DNA from: Catellatospora vulcania
GTDB lineage: Bacteria > Actinomycetota > Actinomycetes > Mycobacteriales > Micromonosporaceae
Reading direction: 5' to 3'
DNA: 64,000 nucleotides
Assembly (NCBI RefSeq): GCF_009720385.1
Contig: NZ_ML769302.1
Coordinates: 186,001 to 250,000, forward strand
The position numbers and the translations under genes were made by a program. The number at the start of each line of letters is the position of its first letter. Positions within the stretch are counted from its first letter, which is position 1. Positions 14,409 through 23,935 of the stretch are shown piece after piece. Under the pieces are notes generated by a model. It was not told where the DNA came from and did not search any database. It saw only the letters and a list, made by a program, of their open reading frames with translations.

Positions 14409-17189
14409 ATGACGCACGCCATCCATGCGCAACGGAGACGGCGGCTACTCGCTGCCGTCCCGGCGCTGGCACTGGCAGCTGTCGGGATGTACGCACCCGC
14501 GGCGGCCACCGCCGCTGCGGGCCCGACGGCCGTGATCAGCCCGAGCGAGTACTACATCAACTACGCCGAGCCCGCGATCCAGCCGGACACCACGGGCAAG
14601 GAGACCAAGGGCGCGGGCGGCCTCTTCGGCGGTGCGGGTGACAAGACCCGTGCCTTCGACAAGAAGCACGCCTCCGGCAACCCGCTCACCTCGCGCCAGC
14701 TGGCCAAGCTCGAAGCGAAGTCCATCAAGGAGCGCAAGAGCCCCCGCAAGATCAAGCAGGCGCCGACCACCCAGGTCGCCAAGCTGCTGACGATGCTGGT
14801 CGAGTACAACCCCACCGCGAACGACGACTTCACCGACCAGATGGTCACCTCGTCGACCGACGCGGACCGCACCTGCGTTCCGGGCAACATCCAGAACGGT
14901 CCGGTGCACAACGGGATCCCGAACCCGGCGACGATGTCCCACCTGGACAACAACTCCATGTGGGTCCCCGACTTCAACCAGGACTACTACAACAAGCTGC
15001 TCTACACCTCCAAGGGCATCACCCAGCGGGTCCGCACGGACCTCAAGGGACCGGACGGCAAAAAGGGCATCGACCTCACCGGTCTGACGATGCGCAACAT
15101 GTACCTGGAGATGTCGAAGGGCGCCTACACCGTCGAGGGCCAGGCGACCCCGTGGATCACCCTGCCGCACTCGGAGGGCTGGTACGCCGCGACGCAGTGC
15201 TACCAGGACGCGGACGGCAACTGGCTGATGCCGGCCATCCAGTCGATGAACGGCCACAAGGACAACCCGCTGGGCCCGCAGCAGATGGCGACGGACGCGG
15301 TGGACGCGCTGGCCGCGGCCCAGCCGAACTTCCCGTGGGCCGACTACGACATCGAGGACCAGGGCGACCGGGACGGCGACGGCAACTTCTACGAGCCGGA
15401 CGGCGTCATCGACCACCTGGTGCTGGTGCACGCGGGTGAGGACAAGTCCGGCGGCGGCGGCGCCCAGGGCACCTACGCCATCTGGGCGCACTCGTCCGCG
15501 GTCGCGGGCGGCTACACGATCCCCGGCACCAACCTGAAGGTGTCGAACTACATCGTGCAGCCCGAGGACTCGGGCGTGGGCGTCTTCGCCCACGAGTACG
15601 GCCACGACCTCGGCCTGCCGGACCTGTACGACACCTCCGGCGCCGGCGAGTCCGGCATCGACTTCTGGGACCTCATGTCCTCGGGTTCGCACTCGGGACC
15701 GATCTTCCAGTCGATGCCGACGCACATGGGCATCTGGGACAAGTGGGTGCTCGGCTGGGCCGACCCGCAGGTCATCGCGCCCGGGGCGGGCACGTCGAAC
15801 GTGAAGCTGGGCCAGACCTCGCGCACGCCGGTCGGCACCCAGGACGGCATCAAGATCGACCTGCCGCCGAAGACCATCACGACGGCGGTTCCGCACAGCG
15901 GCGCCAACATGTGGCACACCGGCGCGGACCAGGACTGGGCCGACATCAAGATCTCCCGTGAGGTGGCGGTTCCGAACGCTGCCGACGCGAAGTTCTGGAT
16001 GTGGAACAACTACGTCATCGAGGCCGACTGGGACTACGGTTTCGTCGAGGTCTCGACCGACGGCGGCGCCAACTGGACCGACCTCAAGGTCTACGACGAG
16101 GCCGGCACCCTGGTGTCCACGGACGACGGCTACGCCGACCCCAACGGCAACATGGCCACGTTCCAGAACCGCTACGGCCTGACCGGCGACAGCCACGGCT
16201 GGCGTCACGACTACGTCGACCTGAGCGCGTACGCCGGCACCACGGTGCAGGTCCGCCTGCGCCAGGCCACCGACGCCGCCTTCCAGGAGCGCGGCTGGTT
16301 CGCCGACGACTTCTCGGTCACCGGCGGCGGCAGCACCACCTGGAGCGACGACGTAGAGGCCGGCACGGCCGGCTGGACCGCGGTCGGCGGCACCTGGGTC
16401 GACACCACCGGCCCCGGCTGGCGGATCGACAGCGGCACCTCGGTGAAGGCGCACTACTACCTGGCCGAGTGGCGTAACTTCGACGGTTTCGACAACGGTC
16501 TGCAGTACGCCTACGACAGCACCTACCAGCGCGACGGCGCCTGGAAGGTCCAGAAGATCAAGTACAACGCGCCGGGCATGCTGCTGTGGTACCGCGACAC
16601 CACGTTCGGCAGCACCAACCACGTCACGGCGAACCTGACGGCGCTGCCGAGCGTCGGCGCCAAGGGCGGCCTGCTCCTGGTGGACTCGCACTTCGACCCG
16701 TTCCGCCGTTCCGGCGTCGCGGCGACGAAGGACACCTCCACCCTGAAGAACCTGCAGGGCCGGCCGCAGTCCTCGAACGCGGCGTTCACGCTGCACCCCA
16801 CGTACCCCTTCAAGGAGTGCCTGGAGGTGCCCGCCGAGCCGTTCGTCGAGTACTGCACCGCGTTCAAGGCGCAGAAGGGTGTCGGCGCGTTCACCGACGC
16901 CAAGGGCTGGGCTCCGGGTCTGGAGCTGCGTGACGGCAGCCTGTTCTACCGGGACGCCGACGCCAGCGTCGTCATCCCCTCGGCCGGCAACGCGCCGTAC
17001 ACCACCCGGATCGTCAACCCCGACGGCACGCCCGCGACGGATGTCTACGGCACCGACCTCGGGTTCACCGTCCTCGGCACCGGCAACCCCGGTGACGCGG
17101 CGGTCGCCAACGGCGTCAAGCTGACCATCCTGTGGGCGACGCACGACAACGCCTACGCCTACGTGCAGGTCACGGCGGCGAACAGCTGA
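14409..17189 (+). CDS. Secreted M6-family (immune inhibitor A) metalloprotease B
   Basis: This 926-residue paralogue of the preceding protease is roughly 85% identical by eye. It has the same layout: signal peptide (RRRRLLAAVPALALAAVG), propeptide, zinc motif HEYGHDLGLPDLYD near residues 393-406, LMSSGSH Met-turn and C-terminal beta-rich region. Differences cluster in the propeptide (residues 30-170) and near the C-terminus, while the catalytic core is almost unchanged, suggesting purifying selection on both copies. The start is set by alignment with copy A and the identical GGAATGGAGTGACC block. It has its own promoter-like leader and terminator. Confidence 0.93.
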   Translation: MTHAIHAQRRRRLLAAVPALALAAVGMYAPAAATAAAGPTAVISPSEYYINYAEPAIQPDTTGKETKGAGGLFGGAGDKTRAFDKKHASGNPLTSRQLAKLEAKSIKERKSPRKIKQAPTTQVAKLLTMLVEYNPTANDDFTDQMVTSSTDADRTCVPGNIQNGPVHNGIPNPATMSHLDNNSMWVPDFNQDYYNKLLYTSKGITQRVRTDLKGPDGKKGIDLTGLTMRNMYLEMSKGAYTVEGQATPWITLPHSEGWYAATQCYQDADGNWLMPAIQSMNGHKDNPLGPQQMATDAVDALAAAQPNFPWADYDIEDQGDRDGDGNFYEPDGVIDHLVLVHAGEDKSGGGGAQGTYAIWAHSSAVAGGYTIPGTNLKVSNYIVQPEDSGVGVFAHEYGHDLGLPDLYDTSGAGESGIDFWDLMSSGSHSGPIFQSMPTHMGIWDKWVLGWADPQVIAPGAGTSNVKLGQTSRTPVGTQDGIKIDLPPKTITTAVPHSGANMWHTGADQDWADIKISREVAVPNAADAKFWMWNNYVIEADWDYGFVEVSTDGGANWTDLKVYDEAGTLVSTDDGYADPNGNMATFQNRYGLTGDSHGWRHDYVDLSAYAGTTVQVRLRQATDAAFQERGWFADDFSVTGGGSTTWSDDVEAGTAGWTAVGGTWVDTTGPGWRIDSGTSVKAHYYLAEWRNFDGFDNGLQYAYDSTYQRDGAWKVQKIKYNAPGMLLWYRDTTFGSTNHVTANLTALPSVGAKGGLLLVDSHFDPFRRSGVAATKDTSTLKNLQGRPQSSNAAFTLHPTYPFKECLEVPAEPFVEYCTAFKAQKGVGAFTDAKGWAPGLELRDGSLFYRDADASVVIPSAGNAPYTTRIVNPDGTPATDVYGTDLGFTVLGTGNPGDAAVANGVKLTILWATHDNAYAYVQVTAANS

Positions 17190-17210
17190 TCCGGCAACAC
17201 TGAACAAAAA

Positions 17211-17245
17211 AAGGGGGCCACCGGCATCACGCCGGTGGCCCCCTT
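17211..17245. terminator. Bidirectional terminator, protease B / haloperoxidase
   Basis: A perfect 15-bp stem (17211-17225 with 17231-17245) is preceded on the plus strand by a run of A. The run supplies a U-tract for the minus-strand haloperoxidase transcript, and the stem also serves protease B. Confidence 0.85.
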
Positions 17246-17254
17246 CGTCGCACG

Positions 17255-18766
17255 TCAGCGCACGGAGAGCAACGCCGTCTCGTTGGTGAACTCGACGCAC
17301 TTGTACTCCTCGTACGAACCCCCCGCGACCAGGGCGGCGCCTGCGTTGTGGCAGGCGGCGACGTCGGAGTAGACGCCGTAGTCGTACCACTGGGTCAGCT
17401 CGTGGCCGAAGACGTAGGCCGCCACGCCGCCACCGGACGCCAGGCCGAAGTCGGCGTCGAACCGGTAGTGCACACCCAGGTAGATCCGGCTGAGCGCGTT
17501 CTCCGTCGCGGCCGCCGAGATGCTGGTGAAGGTGCGGGACACCCCCACCGCGTGCGGGTCCTCCGTGGTGGCCGTCCAGGTCACCGCGTCGGTGCCCAGG
17601 AACGCCTTCACCACGCCCGCCCACGCCCCGGCGAAGGTCGCGTGGCCCGAGATGTACGCCGGGAACGGCGGGCTGAAGTTCACCCCGGCGGTGTTCGCGG
17701 ACAGCGGCTTCCAGGTCGGGTCGGCCACGGTCGCGGCGTTGCCGTCGGTGTCGGCCAGGCGCACCGCGGACTCCGGCCGCCACAGGTCGATCGCCGTGCG
17801 GTATTTCGCGTCCCAGGCCGTGATGCTCGCGTCGGCCATCGCGATCGCGACCAGCGCGAACAGCCGCACGTTCTGGGTGGTGGACAGCCCGCGGGCCTGG
17901 GCGAGGATCGCGGTGTGCGCGAACAGCTGGCCCGGCGGCTTGTAGGTGCCGTCGAGGTCGTTGGCCCAGAACCACGCCAGCTGGGTCTGGTCCGCGGTCC
18001 GCGTGGTGGAGGTCGCCGAGCCGAGGCTCTTGACCTCGTTGACCTGCGCGGCGTATCCGGAGCTGGCCAGCAGGCTCGGATAGGTCGAGTAGCCCAGCGG
18101 CAGCTGCGGCCGGAACTGCGTGCCGGACGTCATGCCGAACGGCGTGACCCCGCCCCAGTTCGGGGTCGCGGCCGCACCGGAACCCGTGTTGCGCCAGGCC
18201 CCGGGGACCGTGCCCTCGACGTACGGGGTGGTGTCGGTGGAGCCGTCACCGGTCCGCGCCGTCTTCATCGCCGCGGCGGCCTGCTGGCCGATGTACACGG
18301 CTTCCTTCTGGTTGTTGGTGGTGCCGACCCCCTGCTGAGCGGTAGCCAGGTCGGCGTCGAAGTTGAGCGCCGGGTAGAGGTTTCGCAGCACGGTCACGGC
18401 GGCGTAGTCGATCGCGGTGCCCACGATGGGCGTGTTCGCTCCGGCGTACTTCACCGTGGTGACGTTGACCAGGTACTTCTTGCCAAGGCACGTGTCGAGC
18501 ACCGGGACCGCGAATGCCCCGACCCGGCAGCTCGCCGAGTTCGCCGCGTCCCACATGGCTGCGTGCATCATCGCGCCCGCGCGGGCCAGCGGGCCTGGTG
18601 CGCCGCCGACCGTGCGGTAGGTGCGCAGCAGCACCTGGTTCCAGTAGACGGTGTGGTCGGCCGGTGCCGCGGCCGAAGCCGAAGCCGCCGGAATGACGGC
18701 GGCACCGGTCGCCGTGACGACCGTAATGAGGGCAGCGAGCAGCCCACGACCTCGCAGTCGCTTCAC
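17255..18766 (-). CDS. Secreted vanadium-dependent haloperoxidase / PAP2-family protein
   Basis: This 503-residue protein belongs to the vanadium haloperoxidase branch of the PAP2 superfamily, which uses vanadate to oxidise halides with peroxide, or hydrolyses phosphate esters. The vanadate/phosphate-binding motifs are present: K-x6-RP as KYRTAIDLWRP near residue 318, SGH as YISGHATF near 370, and SRxxxGxHxxxD as SRIYLGVHYRFDAD near 422. A signal peptide (LLAALITVVTATGAAVIPAASASA) predicts export. GTG 18766 is chosen because GGGGAGGAAC lies about 7 bases upstream and the signal peptide begins there. Enzyme type (bromo-, chloro-, or phosphatase) cannot be set from sequence. Confidence 0.88.
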   Translation of the reverse strand: MKRLRGRGLLAALITVVTATGAAVIPAASASAAAPADHTVYWNQVLLRTYRTVGGAPGPLARAGAMMHAAMWDAANSASCRVGAFAVPVLDTCLGKKYLVNVTTVKYAGANTPIVGTAIDYAAVTVLRNLYPALNFDADLATAQQGVGTTNNQKEAVYIGQQAAAAMKTARTGDGSTDTTPYVEGTVPGAWRNTGSGAAATPNWGGVTPFGMTSGTQFRPQLPLGYSTYPSLLASSGYAAQVNEVKSLGSATSTTRTADQTQLAWFWANDLDGTYKPPGQLFAHTAILAQARGLSTTQNVRLFALVAIAMADASITAWDAKYRTAIDLWRPESAVRLADTDGNAATVADPTWKPLSANTAGVNFSPPFPAYISGHATFAGAWAGVVKAFLGTDAVTWTATTEDPHAVGVSRTFTSISAAATENALSRIYLGVHYRFDADFGLASGGGVAAYVFGHELTQWYDYGVYSDVAACHNAGAALVAGGSYEEYKCVEFTNETALLSVR

Positions 18767-18822
18767 GTTTGTTCCTCCCCGTGGCCATGCCCGTGACAGA
18801 CATGGAATTGAATTGTGTCTGT

Positions 18823-18891
18823 ACGATATGGATCCACCGGGGAGGCATCCGCCCCTTTCGATAAACAATCGATAACGAGTTATCGAAAGGG
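18823..18891 (-). promoter_or_regulatory. Candidate promoter and operator of the haloperoxidase gene
   Basis: On the minus strand a TATCGT box (18828-18823) is preceded by a 12-bp inverted repeat, CCCTTTCGATAA / TTATCGAAAGGG (18853-18864 with 18880-18891, 15-base spacer). The spacer contains one more TCGATAA, so three copies of that heptamer lie together. The AT-rich block stands out from its surroundings and sits about where a regulator overlapping or upstream of -35 would bind. Confidence 0.5.
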
Positions 18892-18901
18892 ACACGAACA
18901 C

Positions 18902-18939
18902 GAAAAAGGACCTGCCCTCGCGGGCAGGCCCTTTTTTCG
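18902..18939 (-). terminator. Terminator of protease C
   Basis: CCTGCCC/GGGCAGG arms (18911-18917 with 18922-18928) are extended, after one mismatch, by an A-run/T-run pair. On the minus strand the stem ends in a T-run, a canonical intrinsic terminator 16 bases beyond the stop of protease C. Confidence 0.85.
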
Positions 18940-18955
18940 TGCTATACGCGCCGGG

Positions 18956-21283
18956 TCAGTTCTTGACCTGGACCAGCATCACCGGTGCGGGACCGGTGAG
19001 CTCGAGCCAGACCGAGATCTTGACGCCGTTGCCGGCCACCTTGACCGAGCCCCACGGGTTCGCCGCCGACCAGTAACGGTTCGGGTCGGAGTCGTCGAAC
19101 GTCGCGATGCCGTTGCTCGCCGGCACCGTCAGCGGCACACCGTTGCGGTGGAACGTGACCGCGTCGGTCTTCTGCAGACCGAACACGGAGTCCCACGGCT
19201 GGCGCCGGTTGGTCAGCTTGCACAGACCGTCCGGGTTGCCGCCGTTCACGGCGCAGGAGATGCCGGGCCACGCGACGGGCGCGGGCCGGGCGTCGACCGG
19301 AAGCGCCAGGCCGGTGCCGGCCCGGCCCGTACCCGACGTGTTGTTGTCGCCGTACAGGTAGTTCACGTACCAGACCAGCAGGCCGTCCTGGAACGGGAAC
19401 CGGTCCACCCAGTCGGGCCGCGTGTTGCCGTAGCCGAAGTTGTACGGACCGGTCTTGAGGTTCTTGTCGTAACCGGTGTACGTCCGGTACTCCGCCAGGT
19501 AGAAGCGGGGGTACACGTCGGTGTAGCTGCCGTCGATGCGCTTGAAGCCCTTCGACGTCCACGCGCCCTCGCCGGCCTCGACATCGTCGACGAACCCGTT
19601 CGGGCCGTCGGTTACCAGCTTGATGTCGTCCAGGAAGGCGCCCTTGCCGGCCACGCCGCCGTCGGACTGGTAGCGGAACCGGAAGTCGATGACCTTGCCG
19701 ACCCAGGGGGTCAGGTCGTAGGACAGGTCGGTCCAGGCGTGGGTGCCGCCGAGGCCCGGCTCCGTGATCTTCTTCCAGGTCACGCCACTGTCGGTGCTGA
19801 CCTCGCCGTAGAGCCAGTCGTAGCCCTGCTCGATGTCGTACTCGATCTTCGTGGTGAGCGACGCGGTGGTCGCACCGGTCAGGTCGAGCTTGCGGCGCAG
19901 CGTGTTGCGCAGGTCGTCGCCACTACCGGTCCACCACTCCCAGTTGCCACCGAAGGGGTCGTTCCAGTCGGTGGTCTCGGTCTGGTCCGGCAGCGGCACG
20001 ACGACCGCCTGGGGCAGACCTTCCGGGGTGGCCGCCGAGCCGAGCGAGACCAGCTTGGTCTTGCCGTCCTCGACGGTCTTGTAGTCCAGCCAGCCCAGGA
20101 ACAGCTTCTCCCACGGGCCCATGTAGCCCGGCGAGGTGCCGATGCTGTCCAGGCCCTTGTTGAGCCAGGAGCCGCCCGACATCAGCGTCCAGAAACCGGT
20201 GCTGTTGTCGCCGCCCCGGGTGTCGTACAGGTCCGGCAGACCGAGGTCGTGGCCGTACTCGTGGGTGAACACGCCGAGGCCGCCGTTCTCCGGCTCGGTG
20301 GTGTAGTCACCGACCCACAGGCCCGTGTCGCCGATCGGAGCGCCGCCCAGCTTGTTGTTCGCCGGGCCGGTGGTGCCCTCCTCGGTCTGGTTCACGTACC
20401 AGCGGTGCGACCAGATGGCGTCGGCACCCTGCGCGCCGCCGCCGGCCTCCTCGCCCTCACCTGCGTGAATGGCCTGGAAGTGGTCGATGTAGCCGTCCGG
20501 CTCGTTGAAGTTGCCGTCCTCGTCGTGGTCGTACCGGTCCCACACGTCGAACTTGGACAGGTACGCCGTGATCTCGGTCTTCGACTTGCCCGCCGCCACC
20601 TGCGAGTTGTACCAGGCGGTGAGGGTGTCCTCGATGAACGGCCACGCGGTGTCGGTGTCGTCGTACCCGTTCGGGTTCTCGACCTCGTCCCAGTTGTAGC
20701 CGTAACGAGCCTCGTTGTACGGCACCTGCACCCAGTCGGTGACGTCACCCTTGACCGAGTACTTGCCGCCCGACTGCTTGTAGTAGAAGTCGGCCATCGA
20801 CTCGCCCGGACCGTTGATCATCTTCTCGAAGTGGGCCTTGTTGAAATCAGGGACCCAATACGTGGAGTTGTCGTTGGCCCGGTCGGGCGAGGGGATCTGG
20901 TTCACGCGCGGACCGGGCGTGCCGGCCGTGCCGTCCGGACCCACCTGGTCGCCGAACTCCACCAGGATGGTGAAGATCGGGTCGACCTTGTCGGCCTTCT
21001 TCTTGAGCTCGGCCCAGCGGCCCTTGCCGACCTGCACAACCTCGGAGCCGTTGCGCTGGATCGGCTTGGACTTGCCCGACACGACGTCGGCGATGGCCTG
21101 CTTCAGGGTTTCCTGGCGCTGCTTGTTCAGCGCGTTGGGCAGGTTGTCCGCCCGGCTGACGCCCGTCGGCTCCGTGGCGCTGACCGCCGGCTGCGGCGCA
21201 CCGCTAGCGGGCGCTGCCGCCAGGCTGCCGGCGACCAATGCAGCGGTGATCCCGACTGCGCTGCCGATTCTGCGGATTCGCAA
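18956..21283 (-). CDS. Secreted M6-family metalloprotease C (divergent)
   Basis: This 775-residue immune inhibitor A-type protease is clearly more distant from A and B. The signal peptide is MRIRRIGSAVGITAALVAGSLAAAPASGA. The catalytic motif HEYGHDLGLPDLYD lies near residues 339-352, with a LMSGGSW turn after it; the 130 or so residues before it match InhA-type N-terminal regions. The start is TTG at 21283, supported by GGGAGGGAGGA 5-10 bases upstream and by the signal peptide beginning there. The gene lacks the GTGAAG array and leader hairpin of A and B, so its regulation probably differs. Confidence 0.92.
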   Translation of the reverse strand: MRIRRIGSAVGITAALVAGSLAAAPASGAPQPAVSATEPTGVSRADNLPNALNKQRQETLKQAIADVVSGKSKPIQRNGSEVVQVGKGRWAELKKKADKVDPIFTILVEFGDQVGPDGTAGTPGPRVNQIPSPDRANDNSTYWVPDFNKAHFEKMINGPGESMADFYYKQSGGKYSVKGDVTDWVQVPYNEARYGYNWDEVENPNGYDDTDTAWPFIEDTLTAWYNSQVAAGKSKTEITAYLSKFDVWDRYDHDEDGNFNEPDGYIDHFQAIHAGEGEEAGGGAQGADAIWSHRWYVNQTEEGTTGPANNKLGGAPIGDTGLWVGDYTTEPENGGLGVFTHEYGHDLGLPDLYDTRGGDNSTGFWTLMSGGSWLNKGLDSIGTSPGYMGPWEKLFLGWLDYKTVEDGKTKLVSLGSAATPEGLPQAVVVPLPDQTETTDWNDPFGGNWEWWTGSGDDLRNTLRRKLDLTGATTASLTTKIEYDIEQGYDWLYGEVSTDSGVTWKKITEPGLGGTHAWTDLSYDLTPWVGKVIDFRFRYQSDGGVAGKGAFLDDIKLVTDGPNGFVDDVEAGEGAWTSKGFKRIDGSYTDVYPRFYLAEYRTYTGYDKNLKTGPYNFGYGNTRPDWVDRFPFQDGLLVWYVNYLYGDNNTSGTGRAGTGLALPVDARPAPVAWPGISCAVNGGNPDGLCKLTNRRQPWDSVFGLQKTDAVTFHRNGVPLTVPASNGIATFDDSDPNRYWSAANPWGSVKVAGNGVKISVWLELTGPAPVMLVQVKN

Positions 21284-21432
21284 AGGGTCCTCCCTCCCTT
21301 TAGCGGAAACGACACCGGGCAGCGCACGGCAGGGTGGGCGGGCGGCCCGGAGTCGTCAATTGTGAAAGCAGCGTTGCATAACTGCCCGTCGTTGTCATCA
21401 CCCTGCGCCGCACGAGATTTCGGCTGTCCACA

Positions 21433-22551
21433 TCAGAGGGAGTAAGTCATACCTTCTCCACCCGAACACGGTGGGCCGGGCACTAGACGGACAAATCGAT
21501 CATCCAAATCCATGAAAACGGTCCAGATCGTCTCCGACCGATCGTCTTCCGCATCACGCGCGTCGGCATGGCGACAGATGGAGACCGGGTGACTGTGGTG
21601 GTCCTGCAGCACCGCCCGCAGATCGGCGGTGGTCAGCGGCTGGCGCGTCGCGTCCAGCAGCCGGCGTGCCCGCGCCGACCGGAACAGCGACGAGCCGCCC
21701 CAGTCCTTGATCGTGTCGTACACCGGCAGGCCCGTCTCGAAGTGGTTGGCATGCACCAGCACCCCGTCCACCGGGTGCAGCCAGCCCGCGTCGCCCGGCG
21801 CCAGTTCCAGGTCGATCAACTCGCCGCCGGCCGGATCCGCCTGGCCGATCAGCAGGTTGATGGAGGCCGAGCGCGGCGCGCGCATCGCGTTGCGGATCGC
21901 CCAGGACAGCGAGTCCGCTTCCAGCACCGAACGCAGCAGCACGTGGTAGGGCACCCCGCCGGGCCGGCCGTCGCGGTCGCAGCCGAGCAGGTTGACGCAG
22001 ACCCCCACCCCGGCGGAGTTGAGACCGGTCTTGGCGAGCATGCCCGCCTCCGTCAGCGCGAGCACCTCGTGGCCGCGCTCGTCCCGGGTGATCAGCAGGA
22101 CGTTGTAGTCGCGGTGCCCGGGATGCCAGTCCCAGTTCTGCGCCAGCAGGGTGCGCCCACCGGCACTGCGCGGACCGAGCACCCCGAGGCTGGTGCACTC
22201 GCCACGGTCACCGGCCGGCGGGCCGGAGTCGCCGGGTGAGCCGCAGGCCGGAGCCCCGTACAGCAGCTCGGAGCGGGCATTGATCGCGTAGATCAGCTCG
22301 GGCGCGACGGACGCCCCCCGGGCGACCCCGTCGAGCATGGCCGCAAGGCGGGGGAAGTGGGCGAGCGTCGTCTCGCGGAACGCCGCGCCCTGCACGGTCA
22401 CCGCCGCCCGGTCCAGCCCGGCGGCCCGCGAGAACCGGTCGAGGTAGGCGGTCACGTTCAGATTGATCAGGTCGGCGGCGGCCCGGCCGTACGCCGTGCC
22501 CATCTCCTCGGGCGTGCCGCTCACGTCGACCACGGTCAGGGGGGTGTTCAT
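21433..22551 (-). CDS. C45-family acyltransferase/hydrolase (Ntn hydrolase)
   Basis: This 372-residue protein resembles the acyl-CoA:6-aminopenicillanate acyltransferase family, N-terminal-nucleophile enzymes that cleave themselves before a cysteine. The candidate nucleophile is in GECTSLGV near residue 117, followed by the typical NWDWHP (about 135) and the N/G-rich GLNSAGVGVCVN segment. Without a signal peptide it is predicted cytoplasmic. Substrates in this family are varied amides and cannot be assigned. ATG 22551 has no clear SD; the frame is open further upstream but passes through the NhaA promoter, so a longer start is unlikely. Confidence 0.8.
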   Translation of the reverse strand: MNTPLTVVDVSGTPEEMGTAYGRAAADLINLNVTAYLDRFSRAAGLDRAAVTVQGAAFRETTLAHFPRLAAMLDGVARGASVAPELIYAINARSELLYGAPACGSPGDSGPPAGDRGECTSLGVLGPRSAGGRTLLAQNWDWHPGHRDYNVLLITRDERGHEVLALTEAGMLAKTGLNSAGVGVCVNLLGCDRDGRPGGVPYHVLLRSVLEADSLSWAIRNAMRAPRSASINLLIGQADPAGGELIDLELAPGDAGWLHPVDGVLVHANHFETGLPVYDTIKDWGGSSLFRSARARRLLDATRQPLTTADLRAVLQDHHSHPVSICRHADARDAEDDRSETIWTVFMDLDDRFVRLVPGPPCSGGEGMTYSL

Positions 22552-22665
22552 GCCCGGCCACTCTGCCGCACCCGCCGCCCGCCGCGCCAGCGTGAAACCG
22601 GCCGCCCCCGCGTGAGCCGGGCCCTCTTCGCGGCGAACCTCCCGGTGCGCGCCTGGTGAGAACCG

Positions 22666-22671
22666 TAGTAT
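22666..22671 (+). promoter_or_regulatory. -10 box for leaderless nhaA
   Basis: TAGTAT is followed after 7 bases by the ATG at 22679, and no SD is present. This points to a leaderless mRNA. Confidence 0.5.
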
Positions 22672-22678
22672 CCGGATC

Positions 22679-23926
22679 ATGGGAGACAGCCGGACACGGC
22701 CGAGGTCCAGCCCGCGCCTGAAGCGGATGAAACGCCGTCGTGCCCAGGCCGCCCGCAGCGCCGCCGCCGAGGTGGTGCGTTTCCTGCGCACCGAGCAGAT
22801 CGGCGGCCTGGTGCTGCTCGGCGCGACGGCGCTGGCACTGATCATCGCTAACTCGCCGCTGGCCGACGCGTACCAGCGGCTCAGCGCGTACACCTTCGGC
22901 CCCCAGGCGCTGCACCTCAACCTGTCGGTGGCACAGTGGGCCCAGGATGGTCTGCTCACCGTCTTCTTCGTGGTCGCCGGGCTGGAACTCAAACGCGAGC
23001 TGGTCGTCGGTGAGCTGCGCAGCCCGCGGCAGGCCGCGCTGCCCATCGCCGGCGCGATCGGCGGCATGGTCGTCCCCGCCCTGCTGTGCTTCCTCATCGC
23101 GTTCGGCGCCCCCGGCGGGGCCGACGCGTGGGCCGTCCCGGTGGCGACCGACATCGCCTTCGCCCTGGCCGTGCTCGCCATCTGCGCCCGGGACCTGCCC
23201 CCCAGCCTGCGCGTCTTCCTGCTGTCGCTGGCGATCGTCGACGACCTCGGGGCCATCCTGCTGATCGCCCTGGTATTCACCGCGCACGTGGCGTTCCTGC
23301 CGCTGCTCGGCGCGGCCGCGGTGCTGGTGGTCTACGCCCTGCTCCAGCAGTTCCGGTTCCGCGGCTGGTGGCTCTACGTGCCACTGGCGCTGGCCGCCTG
23401 GGCGCTGGTGCACGCCTCCGGGGTGCACGCCACCATCGCGGGCGTCGCCGTCGGCCTGCTCACCAGGGTCAAGCACGATCCCGGCGAGCACGAGTCGCCC
23501 GCCGAGGCCCTGGAGCACCGGATCCAGCCGATCTCGGCCGGGATCTGCGTGCCGCTGTTCGCGTTCTTCTCCGCGGGCATCGCGATCAGCGCCGGCGCGC
23601 TCGGCGCGATCTTCGCCGACCGGGCCTCGCTCGGCGTGCTGCTCGGCCTCGTCGTCGGCAAGACGGTCGGCGTGCTGCTCGGCGCGGTCATCGCGGTGCG
23701 CTCGAAGCTGGCCGAGCTGCCCGAGGGGCTGGAATGGCGCGACCTGGTCGCGGTCGCGGTGGTCACCGGGTGCGGCTTCACGGTCAGCCTGCTCATCGCG
23801 GAGCTGGCCTTCGACTACGGAGAGCAGCAGGCCCGGGTCAAGGGCGCGGTGCTGCTCGGCTCCTTGATCGCATCGCTGCTGGCCGCAGCCCTGCTGCGCA
23901 GACAGGTCCGGGTACGCACACGCTAG
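22679..23926 (+). CDS. nhaA: Na+/H+ antiporter NhaA
   Basis: This 415-residue membrane antiporter exchanges cytoplasmic Na+ for external protons and is used in salt and pH homeostasis. About eleven or twelve hydrophobic segments are visible. The ion-binding aspartate pair is in LAIVDDLGAILLIA (about residues 183-196), and VATDIAFALAVLAI (about 156-169) provides the other conserved acidic site. The first 40 residues are an Arg-rich extension before the first helix. The gene faces away from the C45 hydrolase gene with a 127-base gap. Confidence 0.96.
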   Translation: MGDSRTRPRSSPRLKRMKRRRAQAARSAAAEVVRFLRTEQIGGLVLLGATALALIIANSPLADAYQRLSAYTFGPQALHLNLSVAQWAQDGLLTVFFVVAGLELKRELVVGELRSPRQAALPIAGAIGGMVVPALLCFLIAFGAPGGADAWAVPVATDIAFALAVLAICARDLPPSLRVFLLSLAIVDDLGAILLIALVFTAHVAFLPLLGAAAVLVVYALLQQFRFRGWWLYVPLALAAWALVHASGVHATIAGVAVGLLTRVKHDPGEHESPAEALEHRIQPISAGICVPLFAFFSAGIAISAGALGAIFADRASLGVLLGLVVGKTVGVLLGAVIAVRSKLAELPEGLEWRDLVAVAVVTGCGFTVSLLIAELAFDYGEQQARVKGAVLLGSLIASLLAAALLRRQVRVRTR

Positions 23927-23935
23927 CCTGCACTC

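Noticed and set aside
14445-17975. 1176-codon minus-strand open frame across protease B and the haloperoxidase gene
   Set aside because: It mixes antisense of one gene with a wrong frame of another and runs through the terminator at 17211-17245.
18815-21445. 876-codon plus-strand open frame opposite protease C
   Set aside because: It is an antisense shadow of a well-supported protease gene, low in sequence complexity, with no domain.
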